Part shown: positions 50,312-57,916 of the stretch, piece after piece
How the letters are laid out: each line of letters begins with the position of its first letter
Position numbering within the stretch: position 1 is the stretch's first letter
DNA from: Zeimonas sp964538505
Lineage (GTDB): Bacteria > Pseudomonadota > Gammaproteobacteria > Burkholderiales > Burkholderiaceae_E
DNA length: 64,000 nucleotides
Assembly (NCBI GenBank): GCA_964538505.1
Contig: CAZIDY010000012.1
Location: 1-64,000, forward strand
Direction of reading: 5' to 3'
Notes under the pieces: model-generated
The model's input: the letters and a program-made list of their open reading frames with translations, nothing else
Databases searched by the model: none
Told to the model about the DNA's origin: nothing
Made by a program: the position numbers and the translations under genes

Positions 50312-51625
50312 ATGAGCTGGGAAGCGGCCGCGTGGCTGATGCTCGGCGGATCGACGCTGCTGCTGGCCATCGGCCTGCCGGTGGCATTCTGCTTTCTCGT
50401 CATCAACCTGATCGGTGCGTGGATCTTCCTCGGCGGCGACTCCGGGATGATGCAGCTCGCCCGCAACAGCGTCGCGTCGGTGCAGAGCTTCGCGCTCACG
50501 CCGATCCCGCTGTTCGTGCTGATGGGCGAGGTGCTGTTTCACACCGGCATCGCCGTCAAGGTGATCGAAGGCATCGAGCGGCTGATCCGCGAGGTGCCGG
50601 GCCGCCTGGCCGTCGTCGCGGTCGTCGCCGGCACCGTCTTCTCGGCGATCTCCGGATCGACGATCGCCACCACCGCGATGCTCGGCAGCCTGATGCTGCC
50701 GATGATGCTCGCGCGCGGCTACCACCCGACGATGGCCACCGGTCCGATCATGGCGATCGGTGCCGTCGACATGCTGATTCCGCCATCGGCGCTCACCGTG
50801 CTGCTCGGCAGCCTGTCGGGAATCTCGATCTCCAAGCTGCTGATCGGCGGCGTCATTCCCGGCCTGCTGCTGTCGGTGGCCTTCGTCGCGTACATCATTC
50901 TGCGCGTGAAAATGAATCCGTCGCTCGCGCCGAAAACGCCGGTCGAGCACCATGTCGGCTGGGAGAACTGGCGGCCGCTCTTCCAGTACGTGCTGCCGCT
51001 GGTGTCGATCTTCGTGATCGTCGTCGCATCGATGGCGGCCGGCTGGGCGACGCCGACCGAATCGGCGGCGATCGGCGCCTTCGCGACGGTCGTGCTGGCG
51101 GGCGTCTACCGCGCGCTCACGGCGTCGAACATGCTGGCCGCATTGCGCGGCACGGTGGGCATCTCGGGGATGATCCTCTTCATCATCCTGGGCGCGACGA
51201 CCTTCTCGCAGATCCTGTCCTTCTCGGGCGCGAGCAACGGGCTCGTCCAGCTGATCACCGGCCAGGGACTGTCGACGATGGCCGTCGTCGCCGCGATGAT
51301 GAGCGTGCTGATCTTCCTCGGCCTGTTCGTCGACCAGGTCAGCATGATGATGATCACGTTGCCGATCTTCATGCCGATCGTGCAGAAGCTCGGCATCGAC
51401 CCGATCTGGTTCGGCGTCATGTTCCTGATCTGCATGCAGCTCGGGCTGCTGCTGCCGCCGCACGGCATGCTGCTGATGACGATGAAAGGCGTGGCGCCGC
51501 CGCAGGTGACGATGGCGCACATCTTCGCGGCGGTTACGCCCTACATCGTGATGAGCCTGCTGCTGCTCGCGCTCGTGTTCCTGTGGCCGCCGGTGGCGGT
51601 CTGGCTGCCGGGGCTGATCGGGTAG
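50312..51625 (+). CDS. TRAP transporter large permease (DctM family)
   Basis: A 437-residue membrane protein with about twelve hydrophobic helices that moves the substrate with Na+. Typical are TPIPLFVLMGEVLFHTGIA, SGSTIATTAMLGSLMLPMML and GWATPTESAAIGAFATVVLA, which build the ion- and substrate-binding sites. LFVDQVSMMMITLPIFMPIV is the conserved late helix. ATG at 50312, 26 bp after the small permease. It ends the operon; non-coding DNA with a gene fragment and hairpins follows. Confidence 0.94.
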   Translation: MSWEAAAWLMLGGSTLLLAIGLPVAFCFLVINLIGAWIFLGGDSGMMQLARNSVASVQSFALTPIPLFVLMGEVLFHTGIAVKVIEGIERLIREVPGRLAVVAVVAGTVFSAISGSTIATTAMLGSLMLPMMLARGYHPTMATGPIMAIGAVDMLIPPSALTVLLGSLSGISISKLLIGGVIPGLLLSVAFVAYIILRVKMNPSLAPKTPVEHHVGWENWRPLFQYVLPLVSIFVIVVASMAAGWATPTESAAIGAFATVVLAGVYRALTASNMLAALRGTVGISGMILFIILGATTFSQILSFSGASNGLVQLITGQGLSTMAVVAAMMSVLIFLGLFVDQVSMMMITLPIFMPIVQKLGIDPIWFGVMFLICMQLGLLLPPHGMLLMTMKGVAPPQVTMAHIFAAVTPYIVMSLLLLALVFLWPPVAVWLPGLIG

Positions 51626-51626
51626 C

Positions 51627-51839
51627 CGAATTACCCGGCGGCGTTCGCCGTCCACCTGCGGACGGCCGTCGACGAGGACGGGAAGACGCGGCTTCTCCAG
51701 GCCGGCCTGCGGCAGGAGGAGCTTCACGTGGTCGTCGAAGCCCGCGCTCAGGAAGCCTTCCAGCTCCGGGCCGCCGAACGTCAGGCGCAGGAAGCCGGCG
51801 GCTCCGGAAGTGCCGATAAACGGTACTTTCGCCGCCGGT
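51627..51839 (-). pseudogene. Fragment of a siderophore-interacting (FAD-binding reductase) protein
   Basis: On the minus strand about 70 codons are open between a TAA near 51840 and the dctM end. They read GTSGAAGFLRLTFGGPELEG, FLSAGFDDHVKLLLPQAGL and EKPRLPVLVDGRPQV. This matches the FAD-binding start of siderophore-interacting proteins (R-V-T-F-G-G-x-x-L-x-G-F ... D-D-H-V-K-L). There is no start codon with ribosome site, and the remaining three quarters of the family sequence is missing. I judge it a decayed remnant. Reading-frame openness inside high-GC DNA alone would not prove this; the motif does. Confidence 0.45.
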
Positions 51840-51847
51840 CGTTAGTT

Positions 51848-51890
51848 GCGTGGGCGAAAGCGCCCGCTTTTCGGGCGTTTTCGCCCACGC
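51848..51890. repeat. 19-bp hairpin
   Basis: GCGTGGGCGAAAGCGCCCG (51848-51866) and CGGGCGTTTTCGCCCACGC (51872-51890) pair with one G-T mismatch around a 5-base loop. It is a strong stem and may terminate transcripts arriving from dctM. Confidence 0.8.
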
Positions 51891-51966
51891 TCGCTTCGCT
51901 GCACGCGGAATGTCTCGAATATCGGGCGTTTTCGCGGTGCACGTGCCGTCATCGCGTCGAACACGA

Positions 51967-52018
51967 CTTGCCCACTGGCGGCGTTTGCGTGGCATGCACC
52001 ACGCCGCCGGTGGACAAG
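51967..52018. repeat. 18-bp near-perfect inverted repeat
   Basis: CTTGCCCACTGGCGGCGT (51967-51984) is complementary to ACGCCGCCGGTGGACAAG (52001-52018) except for two wobble-type mismatches. The 16-base loop itself holds GCATGC. Confidence 0.75.
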
Positions 52019-52098
52019 TGAGCGGCCTGCACGTCGAATCGGCGTGACGGCAGCGGCAGGACGCGCGCACCACTCGCCAGATCATCACTTCGCGCTTC

Positions 52099-52154
52099 AA
52101 TTCGTAGTCTTCCTGCTCGTGGAATCGATTCCACGAGCGGAAAAGCTACAAATT
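52099..52154. repeat. 56-bp imperfect palindrome with perfect 24-bp core
   Basis: The core 52115-52138 (GCTCGTGGAATC then GATTCCACGAGC) is perfectly self-complementary with no loop. Outer arms AATTCGTAGTCTTCCT (52099-52114) and GGAAAAGCTACAAATT (52139-52154) continue the pairing with few mismatches. It lies about 50 bp beyond the end of the oxidoreductase operon. Confidence 0.85.
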
Positions 52155-52204
52155 GATGCCCGACTACCGTTTCAAATGGAGCCGCCGTGCCTGCACCACC
52201 GCCG

Positions 52205-53098
52205 CTACGCCGCCGCCTGCGCCTCGCTTCCCGCAACCCGCTGCGCCAACCGCTCCCACCCCGCATCGACATCCGCCTGCAGCGCGTCGATCTCGCGCTG
52301 CTTCAGGTGACGGTACCGACGCTGCAACGCAAGGTAGTCGGCCACCGGCCGCGTGCGCGTCGGGTGGTTCAGCGTGTACCGATACCCGTCCTCGACCTCG
52401 TACAGCGGAAACACGCCGCTCTCTACCGCGAAGCGCGCCGCCTGCAGGCCGCCGTCGTCGGGCAGCCCCCAGCCGTCGATGCACGGGATCAGCAGCGTGA
52501 GCAGCCGCGTGCCGCGGATCGCCTTCGCCTTGCGCACCTTGCGCACGAGATCGGGCAGGTAGCCGGCGGTCGCGGTGGCCGCGTACGGAATCTCGTGCGC
52601 GGCCATGATCTCGGTGAGGTTCTTCTTGCGCGAGAGCTTGCCGGCCGGCGTCGACCCGGTCGACGCGAAGCGCGGCGTCGACGACGACTTCTGCGCGCCG
52701 GTGTTCATGTAGCCCTCGTTGTCGAGGCACACGTAGAGAAAGTTCTCGTTGCGCTCGACGGCCGACGACAGGCACTGGAATCCGATGTCGTAGGTGCCGC
52801 CGTCGCCGGCGAAGACGACCACCTGCGTCTCGCGCCGGCCCTGCGCGTCGAGCGCGCGACGCAGCCCCGACGCGGCCGCCGCGCTCGACTCGAGCGTCGG
52901 CTGGTACACGGGAATCTTCAGCGACGAGAACGGTTGCGGCCCGGCGATGATCGCCATGCACGAAGGCGGCACGACGGCGACGGTGTCCGGGCCGAGCGTG
53001 GCGAGCACGTGCCGCACCGACAGCGCATCGATGCAGCCCGGACACGCGGCGTGCCCCGAGCAGAACATCGCTTCCTCGACGACTTCGAGTCTTCTCAT
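52205..53098 (-). CDS. 2-oxoacid:acceptor oxidoreductase, beta (TPP-binding) subunit
   Basis: A 297-residue subunit. CSGHAACPGCIDALSVRHVL carries the C-x-x-C of the POR beta family, and VVFAGDGGTYDIGFQCLSSA is the TPP/Mg GDG motif, with YVCLDNEGYMNTG as its second part. It oxidatively decarboxylates a 2-oxoacid together with the alpha and gamma subunits; the substrate (pyruvate, a branched-chain or an aryl 2-oxoacid) is not determined by sequence here. ATG at 53098 follows GGAGGAAGAA. A TTG 9 codons upstream overlaps the alpha stop but lacks a ribosome site. Confidence 0.9.
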   Translation of the reverse strand: MRRLEVVEEAMFCSGHAACPGCIDALSVRHVLATLGPDTVAVVPPSCMAIIAGPQPFSSLKIPVYQPTLESSAAAASGLRRALDAQGRRETQVVVFAGDGGTYDIGFQCLSSAVERNENFLYVCLDNEGYMNTGAQKSSSTPRFASTGSTPAGKLSRKKNLTEIMAAHEIPYAATATAGYLPDLVRKVRKAKAIRGTRLLTLLIPCIDGWGLPDDGGLQAARFAVESGVFPLYEVEDGYRYTLNHPTRTRPVADYLALQRRYRHLKQREIDALQADVDAGWERLAQRVAGSEAQAAA

Positions 53099-53121
53099 TT
53101 CTTCCTCCGCCTGCCCGCTTC

Positions 53122-54345
53122 TCAACTGACCCAGACCGAGTCGGGCCCGGCGCTGTACGAAGTGGCGTCGCGCACGAACTCGCGGATCCGCGCCGGCGAC
53201 ACGTTGACACCGCCGACCCCGGCAAGCAGCCCGCGGATCGTCGGCGCATTCGGCATGCCGTACAGCGCCGAGCGCAGCTCCTGGTGCAGCACGCCGCCGC
53301 AGCCCGGCGAGTAGTTGCGATCGAGCACGAGCACCTCGGGAACCCCGGCGAGCGCCGCACGCAGTTCGGCCACCGGCAGCGGCCGGAAGAGCCGCACCTT
53401 GACGAGCCCCACGGCGAGGCCGTCGGCGCGCATCTCATCGACCGCCTCGCGCGCAGTGCCGCACATGCTGCCCATCGTCACCAGTACGGTTTGCGCGCCA
53501 CTGCAACGGTAGCGCTCGACGACGCCCCAGCTTCGCCCGGTGAGCTTCGCCCATTCGCGATCGACGTCGGCGGCGAGCTGCGGCACCTTCGCCATCGCGT
53601 CGCCGAGCTCGCGCCGATGGCGCGCGAACATCTCCTGCGTGACGACGTTGCCCCACGATTCGACCTTCGCCGGGTCGATGCGATGCGGCGGCGCGTAGTC
53701 GGGAAGAAACGCATCGACCAGCGCCTGCGCCGGCACCTTCACCGGCTCGAGCGCATGCGAAACGTAGAACGCGTCGTGATTGACCATCGCCGGAACCAGC
53801 AGCGATTCGGCGATGCGGAAAGCCTGGATCACGCTGTCGAGCGATTCCTGCGCACTCTCGCTGTAGAACTGGATCCACCCGGTGTCGCGCTGCGCGAGGC
53901 TGTCGGTCTGGTCGGGCCAGAACGCCCACGGCGAAGCCACCGTACGGTTCACGTTCGCGACGACGATCGGCGCGCGTGCGCCGCTCGCGTACTGCAGCAC
54001 CTCGTGCATCAGCAACAGCCCCTGCGAGGCGGTGGCGGTGAACACGCGCACGCCGGCGAGCGACGCCGGAATGCAGGCGGCCATCACCGAATGCTCCGAC
54101 TCCGGCGTGATGATCTCGGCGTCGAACTCGCCGGCGGCCTGAAACTCGGTGAGCTTCTCGAGGATCGGCGTCTGCGGCGTGATCGGATAGCCCGGAGCGA
54201 ACTTCGGGCGCGCGAGCTTCGCCGCCCACGCCACCGCATGGTTGCCGGTGAGCAGCATCGTCTGCTCGCGCATCGACGTGCCGGATGCCTTCGACGCCGC
54301 CTTCCCGGCGGGCTCGCGGATCGGCCGGACCAGGGCGTCGTTCAT
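53122..54345 (-). CDS. 2-oxoacid:acceptor oxidoreductase, alpha subunit
   Basis: A 407-residue subunit. GNHAVAWAAKLARPKFAPGY-PITPQTPI and ITPESEHSVMAACIPASLAG are the pyrimidine-binding domain motifs, including the T-P-E-S-E-H-S catalytic stretch, and TATASQGLLLMHEVLQYASG follows. The C-terminal domain II contains RPLPVAELRAALAGVPEVLV and an R-N-Y-S-P-G-C-G-G-V-L-H segment. ATG at 54345 follows GGAGGTGAA and overlaps the preceding TGA (ATGA). Confidence 0.92.
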   Translation of the reverse strand: MNDALVRPIREPAGKAASKASGTSMREQTMLLTGNHAVAWAAKLARPKFAPGYPITPQTPILEKLTEFQAAGEFDAEIITPESEHSVMAACIPASLAGVRVFTATASQGLLLMHEVLQYASGARAPIVVANVNRTVASPWAFWPDQTDSLAQRDTGWIQFYSESAQESLDSVIQAFRIAESLLVPAMVNHDAFYVSHALEPVKVPAQALVDAFLPDYAPPHRIDPAKVESWGNVVTQEMFARHRRELGDAMAKVPQLAADVDREWAKLTGRSWGVVERYRCSGAQTVLVTMGSMCGTAREAVDEMRADGLAVGLVKVRLFRPLPVAELRAALAGVPEVLVLDRNYSPGCGGVLHQELRSALYGMPNAPTIRGLLAGVGGVNVSPARIREFVRDATSYSAGPDSVWVS

Positions 54346-56105
54346 TTCACCTCCTCGATCATCTCCATCGAGCCGGTCGGGCACTCGCGCACGCAGATGC
54401 CGCAGCCCTTGCAGTAGTCGCCGTCGACCTCGTAGCCGCCGTCGGGCAGCCGGCGGATCGCGAGGTCGGGGCAGTAGTGGAAGCAGTTGTCGCAGGAGAT
54501 GCAGGTGCCGCAGGAGAAGCAGCGCTGCGCCTCGACCAGTGCACGCTCGAGCTCGAAGCCGAGCTGCACCTCGGCGTTTCCGATGCGCTCGTCGACGGGC
54601 AGGCGCGTTTCGGGCGCACGAGGCACCTGCGGGTAATAGAAGGTAGCGATCGAATCGAGACCGACCAGGCCCGGCACTTCGATGCCGAGGCCGTGCAGGC
54701 GCGAACCGGCTACGCGCTGGGCGATCGGTATCGACCTTTCACGTCCTGCTGCATCGCCGGCAGCCACGATATCCGCATCGAGGGCCCCATCGCTCGCGCG
54801 CCCGAGCTTCGCCGACAACGCGCGATCGATCTCGATCGCCGCGCGCTTGCCCATGCCGATCGCCTCGGTGACGAAACGCGCCATGCTGGCAACGTCACCG
54901 CCCGCGTAGACGCCCGGCGCCTGCGTCGCCTGCTGCACATCGACCTGCAGCAGCGCACCTTCGGACGGCAGCGCCTGCGCGAAGGGCACGAGATCGGGAT
55001 CCTGTCCGATCGACGGGACGATCGCATCAGCCTCGAGCCGGAACTCGCTGCCTTCGATCGGCTCGATGCGAAAGCGCCCGCGCTCGGCACCGGCAACGAA
55101 GTTCACGCGCACGCAGTCGAGCGTCACCTGCCCGGCGGCATCGGCACGCGCATGCTTCAGCGTGGCGCCGTCGACGAGCCGGATGCCTTCCTCGAGCGCC
55201 TCCTCGACCTCGGCCGCCTGCGCCGGCAGCTGCGCGCGCGTTTCGAGCGCGAGCATCGTGACCTCGTGACCGGCGCGTCGCGCGCTGCGCGCGACGTCGA
55301 TCGCAGCGCTGCCACCACCGACAACGACGATGCGCCGGCCGAGCGCCGGCACATTCCCGGCGTTCGCCTGCGCGAGCCATGCGGCGCCGTCGACGACCCA
55401 CGGCTGCACGTAGTCGAGCTGCGGCAGGCGCTTCGGACGGCGTGCGCCCGCCGCGACGTAGACCGCGTCGAAGGATTCGCGCAGCGCCGCGAAGGCCTGC
55501 GGCGAGTCGATTTTCTCGCTGCAGCGAACCGTGACGCCGAGCGCGACGATGCGGGCGATCTCGCCGTCGAGCACGTCGCGCGGCAGGCGATACGCGGGGA
55601 TGCCGTCGCGCATCAGCCCGCCGAGCCTCGGCTGCGCCTCGAAGATCGTCACCGCATAGCCGCGCCGACGCAGGTGATATGCCGCCGACAGCCCCGACGG
55701 ACCGCCGCCGACGATCGCGACTCGCTGGCTTCGCTCGACACTCGGCGCCGGATAGCTCCAGCCCTCGGCAAGACCGAGATCACCGACATGGCGCTCGAGC
55801 CGGCAGATCGACAGCGGCTCGTCATGGCCCTGCCGGTTGCACGCCGTTTCGCAGGGGTGATGGCAGACGCGCCCGGCCACCGCGGGGAACGGATTGTTGC
55901 GCGTGAGGATCTCCCACGCGCCGCGGAAGTCGCGCTCGCGCGCGCGGCCGATCCAGTGCGCGATGTCGCCGTTCACCGGGCAGGCCGCATGACACGGCGA
56001 AGGCGCGCTCACGTGTCGCGGCAGGCGCGCACGCCAGGTGCCGGTCTTGAAGACCTCGGTGCTGCCGGTGGTCCACGCGGTGGGCGGCAGGTTGCGCGCG
56101 TTCAT
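54342..56105 (-). CDS. FAD/Fe-S pyridine nucleotide oxidoreductase subunit (GltD-like with ferredoxin ends)
   Basis: A 587-residue electron-transfer subunit. The N-terminus has a GltD/Fer4_20 type Fe-S region, with CHAACPVNGDIAHWIGRARE and CHHPCETACNR (residues about 38-90). Two Rossmann folds follow: VAIVGGGPSGLSAAYHLRRR for FAD (about 128) and IVVVGGGSAAIDVARSARRA for NAD(P) (about 270). The C-terminus has two [4Fe-4S] motifs: CFSCGTCISCDNCFHYCPD and CKGCGICVRECPTGS. It likely links 2-oxoacid oxidation to NAD(P)+ reduction within the complex. Both ends overlap neighbours as ATGA. Confidence 0.88.
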   Translation of the reverse strand: MNARNLPPTAWTTGSTEVFKTGTWRARLPRHVSAPSPCHAACPVNGDIAHWIGRARERDFRGAWEILTRNNPFPAVAGRVCHHPCETACNRQGHDEPLSICRLERHVGDLGLAEGWSYPAPSVERSQRVAIVGGGPSGLSAAYHLRRRGYAVTIFEAQPRLGGLMRDGIPAYRLPRDVLDGEIARIVALGVTVRCSEKIDSPQAFAALRESFDAVYVAAGARRPKRLPQLDYVQPWVVDGAAWLAQANAGNVPALGRRIVVVGGGSAAIDVARSARRAGHEVTMLALETRAQLPAQAAEVEEALEEGIRLVDGATLKHARADAAGQVTLDCVRVNFVAGAERGRFRIEPIEGSEFRLEADAIVPSIGQDPDLVPFAQALPSEGALLQVDVQQATQAPGVYAGGDVASMARFVTEAIGMGKRAAIEIDRALSAKLGRASDGALDADIVAAGDAAGRERSIPIAQRVAGSRLHGLGIEVPGLVGLDSIATFYYPQVPRAPETRLPVDERIGNAEVQLGFELERALVEAQRCFSCGTCISCDNCFHYCPDLAIRRLPDGGYEVDGDYCKGCGICVRECPTGSMEMIEEVK

Positions 56106-56659
56106 GCCGCACTCCGCTGCAGTTGCGTGTCGACGCAGCGCCAGCCTTCCTCGCCGGCGGCCGCGTTCGCCTCCTTCTGCTTCGGCGCTTCGTCGATCAG
56201 CGTTCGCTGCAGCGCTTCGAGCGTCGGCTCGCCGATGGCACGGGCGAGCGCGCCGAGCAGCACCGAGTTGACGATGCGCCCGAGCCCGTGGCGGCGCGCG
56301 ATCGAGATCGCGTCGACCGCGATCACGCGTCGACCGGGAAGCAGCGCCGCGAAATGCTGCGCGGGCTGCGCCGAGTTCACGACGATCAGCGTGTGCGCCG
56401 CCGCGCTGGCGAGCAGCCTGCCTTCGAGCAGGCTCGCGTCGAAGCAGAGGATCGCGTCGGCGGTCTCGATGTCGCAGCGCACGCGGATCGGTGCGTCGTC
56501 GACGCGGATGTACGAGCTCACCGGCGTTCCGCGCCGCGCGCCGCCGTAGCTCGCGAAGCTCTGCACCTGTCGACCTTCGGCGAAGAACGCGGTGGCGAGC
56601 AGGTTGCCGGCAGTCTGGGCGCCCTGCCCGCCGCGGCCCTGAACGATGATCTGCAGCAC
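56102..56659 (-). CDS. 2-oxoacid:acceptor oxidoreductase, gamma subunit
   Basis: A 185-residue subunit starting VLQIIVQGRGGQGAQTAGNL, the POR gamma hallmark G-x-G-G-Q-G. Further conserved parts are FASYGGARRGTPVSSYIRVD and RIVNSVLLGALARAIG. GTG at 56659 follows GGAGACATC; an in-frame upstream extension has no family similarity. It is the first gene of the four-gene minus-strand operon, joined to the FAD/Fe-S subunit by ATGA. The promoter should lie within 56660-56832, shared with the divergent peroxiredoxin. Confidence 0.9.
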   Translation of the reverse strand: MLQIIVQGRGGQGAQTAGNLLATAFFAEGRQVQSFASYGGARRGTPVSSYIRVDDAPIRVRCDIETADAILCFDASLLEGRLLASAAAHTLIVVNSAQPAQHFAALLPGRRVIAVDAISIARRHGLGRIVNSVLLGALARAIGEPTLEALQRTLIDEAPKQKEANAAAGEEGWRCVDTQLQRSAA

Positions 56660-56832
56660 GATGTCTCCTCGGTCGGTGTCGCGGTCGAATGCCGCGGCTG
56701 CCGGTGTCGGGGCTTCGACTACATCGCTTGCGAGCGGCCGCGTCCTTGATCTGCCGCAAGAAGGCTTACCATCGTGAAGACGCAGGGCGACTGAGCGCAG
56801 CCCCGCGAACCGTAGCGACCGGAGAGCCCTCG

Positions 56833-57387
56833 ATGAACACGCGAACCCTGTCCTCGCGAGTCGCCGCCGCCGGTGCCGCACTCGCCTCGATCGTCGCGCC
56901 ATCGCTGGCGCAGGCCGAGCTCCAAGCGGGCGACACCGCGCCGATGTTCACGGCACCCGCCGCGCTCGGCGGCGAGGCCTTCGAGTTCTCGCTCGAGAAG
57001 GCGCTGGCGAGCGGACCCGTCGTCGTCTATTTCTATCCGAAGGCGTTCACGAAAGGTTGCACGATCGAAGCCAACCGCTTCGCCGAAGCGCAGGACGAAT
57101 ACAAGGCGCTGAACGCGACGGTGATCGGCCTGTCGGGCGACGACATCGACACGCTGAAGAAATTCTCCGTGGAGGAGTGCCGCAACCGTTTCGCGGTCGC
57201 CTCCGACGCAGACGGCAGCATCATGAAGGCGTACGGAGCAGTGATGCCGCTGCTGTCGAGCTACGCGAAGCGCGTGTCCTACGTGGTGAACACCGATGGC
57301 CGCATCGCCTACGCGTATTCGTCGATGAGCCCGGACGAGCACGTGCCCAACACGCTGCAGGCGTTGCGCGAGCTGGCGAAACGATAG
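56833..57387 (+). CDS. Exported peroxiredoxin (AhpC/TSA, BCP-like)
   Basis: A 184-residue protein with signal peptide (residues 1-27, SLAQA-E), so it removes peroxides in the periplasm. The thioredoxin fold has FYPKAFTKGCTIEANRFAEA, with the peroxidatic Cys in the position of BCP's P-G-C-T, here K-G-C-T with Thr and Lys in place of the usual T-P. A second Cys in SVEECRNRF could resolve. ATG at 56833 follows GGAGAGCCCTCG. Its last codons overlap a remnant toxin frame on the opposite strand. Confidence 0.88.
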   Translation: MNTRTLSSRVAAAGAALASIVAPSLAQAELQAGDTAPMFTAPAALGGEAFEFSLEKALASGPVVVYFYPKAFTKGCTIEANRFAEAQDEYKALNATVIGLSGDDIDTLKKFSVEECRNRFAVASDADGSIMKAYGAVMPLLSSYAKRVSYVVNTDGRIAYAYSSMSPDEHVPNTLQALRELAKR

Positions 57388-57479
57388 TCTTTACGGACGG
57401 CAGTGCAAACCACCCGGTGCGGCAACAGCAGGCGGCTGATCAATACATTGGTGTCGACGACGCAGCGAATCCCGACCAT
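57309..57479 (-). pseudogene. Truncated PIN-domain toxin (VapC-like)
   Basis: Starting at ATG 57479, 8 bp after the antitoxin stop, the frame reads MVGIRCVVDTNVLISRLLLP and HRVVCTAVRK. V-V-D-T-N-V-L-I-S is the PIN nuclease N-terminus with its first catalytic Asp. After about 33 residues the similarity ends and the frame runs antisense into the peroxiredoxin gene to a TAG at 57309. The other three acidic residues of a PIN domain are missing. The toxin is therefore broken by a deletion or rearrangement at about 57385. Confidence 0.6.
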
Positions 57480-57486
57480 CGCTGAG

Positions 57487-57735
57487 TCACGGCGAACTCA
57501 GGATTTCCTTCAGCTTGTCTTCATCGAGCCCGCGGGCAATGGCCTGCTCGCCCACTCGATCGCAAAACCGCTGAAACTCTTCCACGTTCAGTTCGGCGAG
57601 TCGCTTGTACTCGGCCATCGACATGATGACCGCGACATCCCGGTTCTGGCGGCGAATCACGACGGGCTCTCGGGCAGCCGCGTCAAGGACGGCTCCGAAG
57701 CCCTGTTTTGCATCGGTTGCGGAGAACGACTTCAT
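57487..57735 (-). CDS. Phd/YefM family antitoxin
   Basis: An 82-residue antitoxin. MKSFSATDAKQGFGAVLDAA matches the Phd/YefM N-terminal DNA-binding fold (x-x-S-A-T-x-A-K-x-x-F), and EPVVIRRQNRDVAVIMSMAE-Y completes it. The C-terminal half, normally toxin-binding, reads ELNVEEFQRFCDRVGEQAIA. GGACAA precedes the ATG. The partner at 57479 is a PIN-toxin fragment, so this is likely an orphaned antitoxin. Two direct TTTAGAC repeats upstream may be its own operator. Confidence 0.82.
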   Translation of the reverse strand: MKSFSATDAKQGFGAVLDAAAREPVVIRRQNRDVAVIMSMAEYKRLAELNVEEFQRFCDRVGEQAIARGLDEDKLKEILSSP

Positions 57736-57743
57736 TTGTCCGT

Positions 57744-57758
57744 TTTAGACGTTTAGAC
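57744..57758. promoter_or_regulatory. Direct repeats upstream of the antitoxin
   Basis: TTTAGAC occurs at 57744-57750 and 57752-57758, 8 bp apart, 9 bp before the antitoxin start (minus strand). Short repeats in this position are typical operator sites of Phd/YefM autorepression. No palindrome is present, so the call is tentative. Confidence 0.3.
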
Positions 57759-57916
57759 CAAGACAGTCGACCCAAACGCCGCCGCCGATTCGGCGGCCGC
57801 CAGGTGTTCGTCTCGCGAAACACGCGGCGGACGCACGCGTAAAGCGCCTCACCTGTCGCGCCGATTGCCGATGATCTCTTCAGGTGCTGCCGTCTGGCAC
57901 GCCAAGGGAGGGCGAG

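Larger units (their letters stand above)
51626..52204. other. 579-bp stretch without an intact gene
   Basis: Between dctM and the oxidoreductase operon lie a siderophore-interacting-protein fragment (to about 51839) and three separate hairpins (51848-51890, 51967-52018, 52099-52154). CGGGCGTTTTCGC occurs twice (51872 and near 51924). I see no intact gene, tRNA or promoter pair. The patchwork suggests an old insertion or rearrangement site. Confidence 0.6.

Noticed and set aside
51949..52310. Two opposite frames reading similar FVxFxLVESIPRA peptides
   Set aside because: The similarity arises because both cross the same perfect palindrome; neither has a start signal or known family.
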